NCBI GenBank assembly: GCA_045535935.1
Contig: JAZSMO010000048.1
Span: forward strand, 3,051-67,050
DNA: 64,000 bases
Direction of reading: 5' to 3'
Source: SVFI01 sp045535935
GTDB taxonomy: Bacteria; Bacillota; Clostridia; Lachnospirales; Lachnospiraceae
Shown here: in pieces, positions 52,449-60,682 of the stretch
Position numbering within the stretch: position 1 is the stretch's first letter
Layout of the letters: each line of letters opens with the position of its first letter
The notes under the pieces: generated by a model
The model's input: only the letters and a program-made list of their open reading frames with translations
Told to the model about the DNA's origin: nothing
The model's database searches: none
Program-made: the position numbers and the translations under genes

Positions 52449-53987
52449 TTGTTCACCATTCCAACTGTTTTTAAAGATAAATTGACGGAGACATTAAAAG
52501 CAGTCCTTCCGATTCTTGCGATTGTTTTACTGCTTTGTTTTTCCATCGCTCCGATTCCGCCGAGCATTCTGATGACCTTTCTCATCGGTGCGGTTCTTCT
52601 CATCATCGGAATGTTATTTTTCAACGTCGGTGTTGATATGTCGATGAATCAGATCGGCGAACGAGTCGGTTCTATTATTACGCGCTCAAAAAACATTCTT
52701 ATTGTTGTGTTGATCACCTTTATCATGGGATTTGTCATCACGATTTCAGAGCCTGATTTACAAGTGCTTGCGCAGCAGATTCCATCCATACCGAACCGCA
52801 TTCTGATCTATGCAGTGGCAGGCGGCGTGGCACTGTTCCTTGTATTCGCCATTTTGCGTATGCTTCTCGGAATCCCGCTCTCCTACCTCTTGCTTGGATT
52901 TTATGCGATTGTTTTTGCTCTGGCTTTTCTTGTCCCGGGTGATTTTCTTGCAATTTCATTCGACTCCGGCGGTGTGACCACGGGACCCATGACAGTTCCG
53001 TTTATTATGTCCTTCGGTATCGGTATCGCTGCCATCCGAAGCGACCGCCATGCGGAAGAAGACTCTTTCGGTCTCGTTTCCATGTGTTCTATCGGCCCTA
53101 TTCTGGCGGTTCTTCTTCTCGGACTGATCTACAAACCGGAATCTACCGAACAAGTTTCCGAGTCGATCCCGATTATTGACAATACCGTGGATCTATGGCA
53201 GTTGTTTGTCGCAGAGATCCCGCATTATATAAAAGAAATGGCCGTTTCTCTTTTACCGATCATTGTATTTTATGGTATCTTCCAGTGCATTGCTCGAGAT
53301 ATCAGCAAACGTTCTCTGATCCGTATCCTCATCGGCCTTATCTACACATATATCGGTCTCGTCTTATTCCTGACCGGTGTCAATGTCGGTTTTATGCCTG
53401 CAGGTAATTACCTCGGACAGACCATCGCCGGACTTCCTTTTGCATGGATTATTGTTCCGATCGGTATGTTCATCGGTTACTTTATTGTTCTTGCCGAACC
53501 TGCAGTATTCGTGCTGACACGACAGGTTGAAGAAATGACTTCCGGTGCAATATCCGCCAAGGCAATGGGCTTAAGTCTATCCATCGGTGTATCTGTATCC
53601 GTCGGACTTGCCATGATCCGTGTTCTGACCGGAATATCGATTTTATGGTTCCTGGTACCGGGCTATTTCATCGCCTTGTTTCTGACCTTCTTTGTACCGA
53701 AATTGTTTACGGCGATCGCCTTCGACTCCGGTGGTGTTGCCTCCGGACCGATGACAGCCACCTTCCTTCTTCCGTTTGCCATGGGTGCATGCAGTGCTCT
53801 CGGCGGCAATATCATTACGGATGCATTCGGTATTGTTGCGATGGTTGCCATGACTCCACTCATCACGATTCAGACGATGGGACTGATCTTCCGCATCAAG
53901 GAAAACAAACTTCACCACGAAATTGCGGAAGAATACGTTGCAGTTTCGCTTGATTCATATGACGACTTCGAAATTATTGAATTATAA
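52449..53987 (+). CDS. DUF1538 family integral membrane protein
   Basis: Polytopic membrane protein of 512 residues and about 12 helices, matching DUF1538. The start is a TTG with AGAGG 8 bases upstream; no better ATG is near. Two internal repeats carry the same motif: AISFDSGGVTTGPMTVPF (about 172-189) and AIAFDSGGVASGPMTATF (about 422-439), so the fold is an inverted or tandem duplication, typical of transporters. The following PII-like gene starts 30 bases later. Substrate unknown; control by PII-like protein is likely from context. Confidence 0.88.
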   Translation: MFTIPTVFKDKLTETLKAVLPILAIVLLLCFSIAPIPPSILMTFLIGAVLLIIGMLFFNVGVDMSMNQIGERVGSIITRSKNILIVVLITFIMGFVITISEPDLQVLAQQIPSIPNRILIYAVAGGVALFLVFAILRMLLGIPLSYLLLGFYAIVFALAFLVPGDFLAISFDSGGVTTGPMTVPFIMSFGIGIAAIRSDRHAEEDSFGLVSMCSIGPILAVLLLGLIYKPESTEQVSESIPIIDNTVDLWQLFVAEIPHYIKEMAVSLLPIIVFYGIFQCIARDISKRSLIRILIGLIYTYIGLVLFLTGVNVGFMPAGNYLGQTIAGLPFAWIIVPIGMFIGYFIVLAEPAVFVLTRQVEEMTSGAISAKAMGLSLSIGVSVSVGLAMIRVLTGISILWFLVPGYFIALFLTFFVPKLFTAIAFDSGGVASGPMTATFLLPFAMGACSALGGNIITDAFGIVAMVAMTPLITIQTMGLIFRIKENKLHHEIAEEYVAVSLDSYDDFEIIEL

Positions 53988-54017
53988 TACATGGAATTCC
54001 ATGGAAATGAGGTTCTT

Positions 54018-54695
54018 ATGGGAAATATCTATTTAATGACTACGATTATCGACCGTGGTATCACAAAAAAATATTATGAATTGTTTCAGGAAAATGATCT
54101 GAATGTCATGTTTGGCTTCCTTGGCTTTGGAACTGCATCCAATGAAGTCCTTGACTATCTCGGTCTTGACCGCGTCGAAAAATCCGTCGCCTTTTCTGTC
54201 GTCGAGGAACACACCTGGATTCAAATCAAGCGGGCACTTGAAAAGAAGCTGAAGATTGACGCACCGGGCGGAGGTATCTCGTTCATCATTCCGCTCTCCA
54301 GTATCGGCGGCAAAAAGCCATTACAGTTTTTAATCGAAAGTGAAGATTATCAGAAAGAGGAGGAAACGACCTTGAAACATACAAACCATGAACTGATTGT
54401 AGTCATCGCAGAACAGGGATATACAGAACTTATTATGGATGCAGCCAGAGGCGCAGGTGCTTACGGCGGAACGGTGCTCCACGCCAAAGGAACCGGTATG
54501 GAAATGGCGGAAAAGTTCATGCACATGTCCCTTGCCGCAGAAAAAGAAGTCATCTATATCGTGACAAAAACCGAGCAAAAAAATGACATCATGAAAGCCA
54601 TCATCGAACATGCAGGTCCGAACAGCAAAGCAAAGGCCATCTGCTTCTCCCTTCCGGTCACCGACACTGCGGGGCTGCGATTGATTGAGGATTAA
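54018..54695 (+). CDS. PII-like signal protein with two tandem PII domains
   Basis: 225 residues from the ATG at 54018 (GAGG 5 bases upstream). Two ferredoxin-like PII units follow each other: first about 1-105 (NIYLMTTIIDRG... ending GISFIIPL), second about 120-225, which looks more like a true P-II: ELIVVIAEQGYTELIMDAARGAGAYGGTVLHAKG. The uridylylation tyrosine of the GlnB T-loop is not obvious. Partner of the DUF1538 membrane protein by operon. Effector and target are unknown. Confidence 0.85.
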   Translation: MGNIYLMTTIIDRGITKKYYELFQENDLNVMFGFLGFGTASNEVLDYLGLDRVEKSVAFSVVEEHTWIQIKRALEKKLKIDAPGGGISFIIPLSSIGGKKPLQFLIESEDYQKEEETTLKHTNHELIVVIAEQGYTELIMDAARGAGAYGGTVLHAKGTGMEMAEKFMHMSLAAEKEVIYIVTKTEQKNDIMKAIIEHAGPNSKAKAICFSLPVTDTAGLRLIED

Positions 54696-54721
54696 ACAAA
54701 CTTTCTTGTTTGATGTATCAC

Positions 54722-54752
54722 AAAAAAGAGAGCCCACACGGGCTCTCTTTTA
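54722..54752. terminator. Bidirectional terminator between the PII-like gene and hydA
   Basis: Perfect 12-bp stem AAAAGAGAGCCC (54724-54735) / GGGCTCTCTTTT (54740-54751) with a 4-base loop; T-runs occur in both directions. It serves the two convergent units. Confidence 0.95.
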
Positions 54753-54758
54753 AACAAA

Positions 54759-56462
54759 TCAGCACTCATCACAAGCATGCTCTGTATGATTATGAAGCAA
54801 TTTATGTTCTTTTCCCTTTAACAATCCATTGTATAACATGGTGATAAACGGATTTTCGCTGGAAAGCTTAATCTGGGAAGCCTGGTCGATATTATAGATA
54901 CCGTCCATACGGGCTTTCTTTGTACGCGGTCCAATCGGTGTCGGCTGACCACCGCCCGCGATACATCCACGTTTACAAGCCATGACTTCCACAAAGTCAT
55001 AATAGACTTCTCCGGCTTTCATCTTCTGTAATAACTCATCTGCAGATGCCAATCCGTTTACGATTGCAATCTTCACTTCACGCTCTCCGACCTTGATAGA
55101 TGTTTCCTTAATACTCTCATCTCCGCGGACACCCATGAAACTGATCGTCTCTAAGTCTTCCGGACGATTGCTGTTCACGATGCGGCGAAGAACAGCTTCC
55201 GTTACACCACCGGTTACGCCGAAGATCGCTCCTGCGCCTGACGCAAGACCAAACGGCATATCCAAAGATTCGGAAGGAACCTGTGTCAAATCAATACCTG
55301 CCTCTCGAATCATACGTGCTACTTCTACGGTTGTAAGTACATAGTCAACATCCTGCTCTCCGTCTGTGAAATGCTCCGGACGCAGAATTTCGTTTTTCTT
55401 TGCTGTACAAGGCATAATCGAAACTACAACGGTTTTTCTCGGATCTTCCGTATTCATGCGACCGTCTTCCTTCAAAAGGGCGCCAAACATCTGCTGTGGT
55501 GAACGACAGGTAGAAATGTTCTTGCGATACTCCGGATATTTGTTCTCGCAGAACTTCACCCATCCCGGACAACATGAAGTAAACAGCGGTAAATTCTCTC
55601 CGGATTCCAATCTCTCAAGGAATTCCTTCGATTCTTCGATTACTGTAAGGTCTGCAGCAAAATTGGTATCGTAGATTTCTTCAAATCCCATTCTTCGCAG
55701 TGCTGCCACTAATTTGCCCAGAGAATTTTCTCCCTTCGGAATACCGAATTCATCTCCGATGGCTACGCGGACTGCAGGTGCAATCTGAACAACGACCCTG
55801 TTGTTTTTATCTGCCAAGGCATTCCATACTTCATGAACGTTGGACTTGATGGTAATAGCTCCGGTCGGACATACCGCACGGCACTGACCGCATCCCACAC
55901 AATCTGTCTCTGACATGCACTTATTAAATGCAGGCATAACTCGCATTTCCGAACCGCGGTGTGCAAAGTTTAATACACCGATACCCTGAATTTCTTCACA
56001 GGTACGTACACAGTCACCGCAAAGAATACATTTATTCGGATCAATAACAATACAGTTGGAGGAATCATCCATCGGTATCGTTTCCTTGGTATTCTCGAAA
56101 CGGACAGAAGTGATTCCGAGCTGCTGAGCCAGTGTCTGCAGCTCACAGACACCGTTCTTACGACAGGTCGTACAATCTCTGCAGTGAGACGCCAGTAACA
56201 GTTCCAAAATCATCTTTCTGTGATGCTGTAATTTCGGTGTATTGGTATAAATCACCATTCCGTCTCTCGGTTCCTCCGAGCAGGAAGCAAACACTCTTCC
56301 CCTGTTATCTTCCACCACACACAAACGACATGCACCATAGGTGGAAAGTTCTGAATGATAACAGAATGTCGGCAAATCAATGCCCGCTTTACGAATCACG
56401 GTCAAAAGATTTTTTTCATCTTCAAATGGTACTTTTCTATTATTAATTGTAATATACTTCAT
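54759..56462 (-). CDS. hydA: Electron-bifurcating [FeFe] hydrogenase catalytic subunit HydA
   Basis: Catalytic subunit, 567 residues. Order: 2Fe-2S plant-type ferredoxin domain (CYHSELSTYGACRLC), His-ligated cluster (HCRDCTTC), two 4Fe-4S motifs (CILCGDCVRTC, CVGCGQCRAVC), and the H-cluster domain with TSCCPGW, MPCTAKKNE and MACKRGCIAGGGQ, all ligand cysteines intact. A small C-terminal domain ends EHACDEC. With HydB and HydC it couples NADH and reduced ferredoxin oxidation to H2 formation, the usual electron sink of fermenting Clostridia. Confidence 0.97.
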   Translation of the reverse strand: MKYITINNRKVPFEDEKNLLTVIRKAGIDLPTFCYHSELSTYGACRLCVVEDNRGRVFASCSEEPRDGMVIYTNTPKLQHHRKMILELLLASHCRDCTTCRKNGVCELQTLAQQLGITSVRFENTKETIPMDDSSNCIVIDPNKCILCGDCVRTCEEIQGIGVLNFAHRGSEMRVMPAFNKCMSETDCVGCGQCRAVCPTGAITIKSNVHEVWNALADKNNRVVVQIAPAVRVAIGDEFGIPKGENSLGKLVAALRRMGFEEIYDTNFAADLTVIEESKEFLERLESGENLPLFTSCCPGWVKFCENKYPEYRKNISTCRSPQQMFGALLKEDGRMNTEDPRKTVVVSIMPCTAKKNEILRPEHFTDGEQDVDYVLTTVEVARMIREAGIDLTQVPSESLDMPFGLASGAGAIFGVTGGVTEAVLRRIVNSNRPEDLETISFMGVRGDESIKETSIKVGEREVKIAIVNGLASADELLQKMKAGEVYYDFVEVMACKRGCIAGGGQPTPIGPRTKKARMDGIYNIDQASQIKLSSENPFITMLYNGLLKGKEHKLLHNHTEHACDEC

Positions 56463-56472
56463 CTTTAACCCC

Positions 56473-58359
56473 CTAGTTTTCTACGCTGATTGCTCCGAAC
56501 GGGCACGCACTCTCACAGGCTCCGCACTTAATACATACCGAGCTGTCAATGGTAAACGGTTCTTTAATCTGACCGGAAATCGCACCAACCGGACAATTTC
56601 TGGCACATTTCGAACATCCTTTACACTTCTCCGGATCAATCACATAATTGCGAAGCGCTGTGCAAGTACCGGTTTTACATTTCTTATCCACTACGTGCTC
56701 TAAGTATTCATCGCGGAACAATTTCAACGTACTCATAACCGGAAGCGCTGCACTCTTACCTAAGCCGCACAGTGCAGTATCGGTAATCATCGTTGCAAGC
56801 TCTTCCAGAAGGTCCAAATCTTCTACGCATCCCTGTCCGGCAACAATGCGCTCCAAAATCTCGAGCATGCGTTTGGTACCTTCACGGCAAGGAACACATT
56901 TACCGCAGCTTTCGTTCTGCGTAAAGTTCATAAAGAAACGAGCCACTTCCACCATACAGGTATTGCTGTCCATCACTACAAGACCGCCGGAACCGATCAT
57001 TGCGCCCATCTTCTTTAAGGAATCAAAATCAAGGCTGACATCAAGCTGCGGTGTCACCAGACATCCGCCGGAAGGACCTCCGATCTGAACGGCCTTAAAC
57101 TCCGCATCGCCTTTGATACCGCCGCCGATATCGAAAATAACTTCGCGCAGTGTTGTTCCCATCGGCACCTCGATAAGACCGGTATTCTTCACACTTCCCG
57201 TGATGGCAAATGCCTTGGTACCCGGGCTGTTCTCTGCACCGATGCCCTTATACCACTGTGCACCGTTTAAGATAATCATCGGAACGTTGGCATAGGTCTC
57301 CACGTTATTTAATACCGTCGGCTTTTCAAACAAACCTTTTTCCACGGTACGAGGCGGTTTTACACGTGGCATACCACGATTTCCTTCAATAGAAGCTGTA
57401 AGTGCACTTCCTTCACCACATACGAATGCTCCTGCACCTCTGTTAATATGTAAATGGAAACTGAAATCCGTTCCTAAAATATTGTCACCGAGCAGCCCTG
57501 CTGCCTCTGCATCGCTGATGGCCTGTTTCAGACGACTGATTGCCAGCGGATATTCTGCACGCACATAAATATATCCCTCCTGCGCACCGACTGCATAGGC
57601 TGCAATCATCATACCCTCAATCATCTTGTGCGGGTCACCTTCCATGATACTTCTGTCCATGAATGCACCCGGGTCACCTTCATCACCGTTACAAACGACA
57701 TAGCGTATTTTCTCTTCCTGTCTGGCTACCTGCTTCCACTTATATCCAGCCTGGAAACCACCGCCGCCGCGGCCGCGCAGATTGGACTCTAATATTTCAT
57801 CAATAACTTCCTGCGGTGTCATCTCAAACAAAGCCTTTGCAAATGCCTGATATCCGTTTTGCGCACAAGCTTCTCCAATGTACTCTGCATCGATACGGCC
57901 GCAATTCTCCAATACCAGACGCGTCTGTTTTTTATAGAACGGAATCTCTTCCTGCTTCGGATACTGCACACCATTCTGCGTATAAATCAGACGATCGATA
58001 ATCTCACCGTTTTTAATCGTTTTTTCGAAAATCTCTTCGCAGTCTTCCAATTTTACTTTTGTATACAAAACACCGAGAGGCTCGATGCGCATCAAAGGTC
58101 CCATCTCACAGAAACCGTGACATCCGCTTTTCTTTACTTCCATCGGGCCGTCGCCGTGCGCAATTTCCGGTCCGAAATGTACTTCTACATCCGGATTTTC
58201 GCCGATCAATTCACTGATTTTTTCATAAATTTCTCCGGAACCGCTCGCAAGACAACCGGTTCCCGCACAAATCAATACTCTGCACTTGCTATTATCCATT
58301 CGCTCCTTATTTACATCGCGGAGCTGATCTAACATTTCTTTATTTTCTAATTTTTGCAT
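56473..58359 (-). CDS. hydB: Electron-bifurcating hydrogenase subunit HydB (NuoF-like)
   Basis: NADH-binding flavoprotein subunit, 628 residues. An N-terminal thioredoxin-like 2Fe-2S domain (CAGTGCLASGSGE) precedes the NuoF core with the glycine-rich FMN/NADH motif GRGGGGFQAGYKW, then the 4Fe-4S segment ESCGKCVPCREGTKR, and two C-terminal 4Fe-4S motifs (CKGCSKCARNCP, CIKCGACESACP). This domain order distinguishes HydB from respiratory NuoF. It lies between hydC and hydA with short gaps. Confidence 0.96.
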   Translation of the reverse strand: MQKLENKEMLDQLRDVNKERMDNSKCRVLICAGTGCLASGSGEIYEKISELIGENPDVEVHFGPEIAHGDGPMEVKKSGCHGFCEMGPLMRIEPLGVLYTKVKLEDCEEIFEKTIKNGEIIDRLIYTQNGVQYPKQEEIPFYKKQTRLVLENCGRIDAEYIGEACAQNGYQAFAKALFEMTPQEVIDEILESNLRGRGGGGFQAGYKWKQVARQEEKIRYVVCNGDEGDPGAFMDRSIMEGDPHKMIEGMMIAAYAVGAQEGYIYVRAEYPLAISRLKQAISDAEAAGLLGDNILGTDFSFHLHINRGAGAFVCGEGSALTASIEGNRGMPRVKPPRTVEKGLFEKPTVLNNVETYANVPMIILNGAQWYKGIGAENSPGTKAFAITGSVKNTGLIEVPMGTTLREVIFDIGGGIKGDAEFKAVQIGGPSGGCLVTPQLDVSLDFDSLKKMGAMIGSGGLVVMDSNTCMVEVARFFMNFTQNESCGKCVPCREGTKRMLEILERIVAGQGCVEDLDLLEELATMITDTALCGLGKSAALPVMSTLKLFRDEYLEHVVDKKCKTGTCTALRNYVIDPEKCKGCSKCARNCPVGAISGQIKEPFTIDSSVCIKCGACESACPFGAISVEN

Positions 58360-58379
58360 ATAACCCTCCGTTGTAGCGA

Positions 58380-58865
58380 TTATAATTCCACGTTGCCTTC
58401 ACGCAGATCGCAGATCAGCTGCGCTGCTGCGTCCGGTGTCATCGATGGAAATACTTTATCATTTACTGTAAGTACCGGTGCCAAACCGCAGGCTCCGAGA
58501 CAGGATACTGTTTCCAATGTAAAAAGCATATCATCTGTCGTTACTTTGCCTTTTGACAAACCAAGTTCTTTATATAAGCGTTCTAAAATCGGAATTGACT
58601 TGCGAACGTGACATGCAGTACCGTCACACACCTTAATGACATATTTTCCCTTCGGTTCAAACGAGAAATTCTCATAAAACGTAGCAACACTGTACGCCTT
58701 ACTCTCCGTAATCCCAATCTGCTTTGCAACATACACCAGAAGCTCCGCCGGCAAGTAACGATACTCACTCTGAATGTCCTGAATAATCGGAATGAGTGAG
58801 GCCGGTTTTGCGCCATAGACTGCTATAATTTCATCTGTTTTTTCATAGTAGCTTTTATCTAGCAT
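58380..58865 (-). CDS. hydC: Electron-bifurcating hydrogenase subunit HydC (NuoE-like)
   Basis: 161-residue NuoE-like subunit with one 2Fe-2S cluster in a thioredoxin fold. Cysteine ligands are in CDGTACHVR and CLGACGLAP. GGAGAAGGAG precedes the ATG. First gene of hydC-hydB-hydA, spaced 20 and 10 bases, with the promoter at 58911-58939. Confidence 0.96.
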   Translation of the reverse strand: MLDKSYYEKTDEIIAVYGAKPASLIPIIQDIQSEYRYLPAELLVYVAKQIGITESKAYSVATFYENFSFEPKGKYVIKVCDGTACHVRKSIPILERLYKELGLSKGKVTTDDMLFTLETVSCLGACGLAPVLTVNDKVFPSMTPDAAAQLICDLREGNVEL

Positions 58866-58910
58866 CGTGTTCTCCTTCTCCTTGATTTTTTGTGTTCGTA
58901 CATCATTTCT

Positions 58911-58939
58911 ATTATATTAAATTTTTCATTGTTCAGCAA
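58911..58939 (-). promoter_or_regulatory. Promoter for hydCBA
   Basis: TTGCTG (58934-58939), 17-base spacer, TATAAT (58911-58916) on the minus strand. Two copies of AATATATC lie upstream at one helical turn from each other. No convincing Rex operator is visible. Confidence 0.65.
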
Positions 58940-58984
58940 TAATCATTTGGCAAATATATCCGAATATATCAAAACGCAAAACAA

Positions 58985-59036
58985 AAACGAGGGTGTCCCT
59001 CAAGTCATGAAATGACTTGAGGGATTACCCTCGTTT
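58985..59036 (-). terminator. Terminator after the DUF2812 gene
   Basis: Long hairpin: outer arms AAACGAGGGT / ACCCTCGTTT and inner arms CCCTCAAGTCAT / ATGACTTGAGGG, followed on the minus strand by TTTTTGTTTTG. It overlaps the stop codon of the gene. Confidence 0.93.
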
Positions 59037-60000
59037 ATTTTGAAATAGCAACCTCTATTTCCCCTTTTACATTTCTTCCTTCTATATCGATTATATAATT
59101 CCCATCTTCCTGAATTGTAATTACATGTGGTGCACCATTTCCATAGAATGCATAAAAATCTCCATAGAATACAGATTCCTTTCCTTTTTGTAAAACATTC
59201 AAATGGATATATCCTGTTTCATAATTAAAATTAAAGTCAAAAGATATCGTATCTCCTTTTTTCAGAGCACATTCCTTCACAACATGTGAATTTAGCTGTT
59301 CAGCCTCTATAAGATAACCATAGTCTCTTTCTTTTACTTCGTAAACTGAACGATTTGATAACCAGAAAAATGCACATGTTCCGATAAGTAAGACCATAAT
59401 AAGAGTTAATATGCCAATATACTTTAATCGAATTCCTGTACTATCCCCTTTCACTAATTTTTCATACTGATAAAACTGGAAGGCTGACACACTAAATAAG
59501 ATAAGATACAATAACGCCAATCCTAAAAAGGTAAAAGAAAGCACATCTTGCACGCTGCTTCGACTCCCATATCCCGTCGTTGTCATATATAATTGCGGAA
59601 TGATAACCATTGCAAAAATGATAATAAGGGGAATAATTCTCCCTCTAAATACTCGATACATCATATCAAGTCTGGACGCATCGTCACAAAAGATTTCTGC
59701 GCTTTCTTCTCCGGGCTGTCCTTCTTTTCGAAAGTAACTATATCCCACAAAATCCTCAATATATTCCCAACCGCAATCAGAAAACATCTGAATATATTCT
59801 CTCTTATTTCGGATTCCCTCCTGATTGTAATCTAACCTGTATGATACTTGCTTTGGCTCACATTGTTCAAATCGATAAAGTCCGGGAAAAGACACATGGG
59901 TAAAGCTCCATCCATTTTCATGCATCTCACTTAAAAATTTCTCTTCCTGCTGATACTGCGGTATTGTAAAAAATTTAAAAACTGTTTTTCTTTTTCCCAT
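59035..60000 (-). CDS. DUF2812 family membrane protein
   Basis: 321 residues. The N-terminal 110 residues match DUF2812: KFFTIPQYQQEEKFLSEMHENGWSFTHV, then CEPKQVSYRLDYN and GWEYIEDFVGYSYFRK. Three hydrophobic segments follow (about 133-155, 170-190, 205-228), and the C-terminal third is a beta-rich extracytoplasmic domain. Its ATG shares one base with the PadR stop (TAATG), so expression is coupled. DUF2812 proteins are nearly always encoded with PadR regulators; their activity is not known. Confidence 0.88.
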   Translation of the reverse strand: MGKRKTVFKFFTIPQYQQEEKFLSEMHENGWSFTHVSFPGLYRFEQCEPKQVSYRLDYNQEGIRNKREYIQMFSDCGWEYIEDFVGYSYFRKEGQPGEESAEIFCDDASRLDMMYRVFRGRIIPLIIIFAMVIIPQLYMTTTGYGSRSSVQDVLSFTFLGLALLYLILFSVSAFQFYQYEKLVKGDSTGIRLKYIGILTLIMVLLIGTCAFFWLSNRSVYEVKERDYGYLIEAEQLNSHVVKECALKKGDTISFDFNFNYETGYIHLNVLQKGKESVFYGDFYAFYGNGAPHVITIQEDGNYIIDIEGRNVKGEIEVAISK

Positions 60001-60314
60001 TATCTCATCTCCTGCATATTCTTAAATAACCGTTCAATTCGTTTCATTTCAATAGCAAGTACTTCTTTTCCCAGGTCTGTAATTACATATATCTTTCTTT
60101 TTTCTTCTTCACGAATAAAGCGAATCAACCCATCCTTCTCCATTTTCGATAAACTGCCATACATGGTTCCCGGTGCCAAAATAATTTCCTCATTTGTCAT
60201 ATCCCTAACTTTCTGTACGATCCCATATCCATGGTTTTCTTCTCTTAGACATAACAAAATATAAAAACCTGTTTCTGTCATGGGAACATAAACTTTCTTA
60301 ATATGTGCATCCAT
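60000..60314 (-). CDS. PadR family transcriptional regulator
   Basis: 104-residue winged-helix repressor. The PadR pattern is clear: TETGFYILLCLREENHGYGI, LAPGTMYGSLSKMEKDGLI and EEEKRKIYVITDLGKEVL. The C-terminal dimerisation helix is short, as in the PadR-s2 group. It precedes the DUF2812 gene and probably controls the pair through repeated ACTACGATAT motifs in its promoter. GGAGGCG lies before the ATG. Confidence 0.92.
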   Translation of the reverse strand: MDAHIKKVYVPMTETGFYILLCLREENHGYGIVQKVRDMTNEEIILAPGTMYGSLSKMEKDGLIRFIREEEKRKIYVITDLGKEVLAIEMKRIERLFKNMQEMR

Positions 60315-60338
60315 TCCTTTCGCCTCCTTCTATTTCCA

Positions 60339-60413
60339 ACTACGATATATCACACTTCAATATATCGCACCTCGTTATATATGTATAATATCGTAGTGCG
60401 ATGTATGTGTCAA
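60339..60413 (-). promoter_or_regulatory. padR promoter with operator-like repeats
   Basis: TTGACA (60408-60413), 17-base spacer, TATTAT (60385-60390) on the minus strand. ACTACGATAT at 60339-60348 and its reverse complement ATATCGTAGT at 60388-60397, which overlaps the -10, form a wide dyad. A shorter dyad CGATATAT-N9-ATATATCG lies inside (60343-60367 region). A third ACTACGATAT is at 60471-60480. Confidence 0.7.
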
Positions 60414-60424
60414 GTGTTTTATTG

Positions 60425-60470
60425 AAAAAGCCATTACTAAAATCCGTGCAAAGCACGAAATTTAGTAATG
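60425..60470 (-). terminator. Terminator downstream of spoIVB
   Basis: Arms CATTACTAAA (60432-60441) / TTTAGTAATG (60461-60470) with an inner CGTGC / GCACG pair, followed on the minus strand by GGCTTTTTC. Confidence 0.88.
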
Positions 60471-60682
60471 ACTACGATATGGTGCAAAATCATATTAGAA
60501 CTTTTTACCATCTCTAATAAATTCTAATGGTTTATATTCTCTATACCTTAAATAATCACTGTTAACAACACACATTTTATAGTTTTTTAAAAATGTGCGT
60601 CGTTAAACCGTGTAATTCCGCATTTTTCTCATCAAAAGAGGGCCTTTCGATGAATACGACTACGTATTTATCCGCACGGACT

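Larger units (their letters stand above)
60315..60682. other. Gene-poor gap where spo0A would be expected
   Basis: This 368-base gap holds the padR promoter and operators (60339-60413), a terminator (60425-60470), an extra operator-like motif (60471-60480) and an AT-rich stretch. A 46-codon minus-strand frame (60577-60717) starts inside the spoIVB end and lacks a well-placed SD. I see no Spo0A sequence here. Confidence 0.6.

Noticed and set aside
58917..58980. Rex operator upstream of hydCBA
   Set aside because: ATTG...CAAT-like segments are present, but nothing matches TTGTGAA-N4-TTCACAA well enough.
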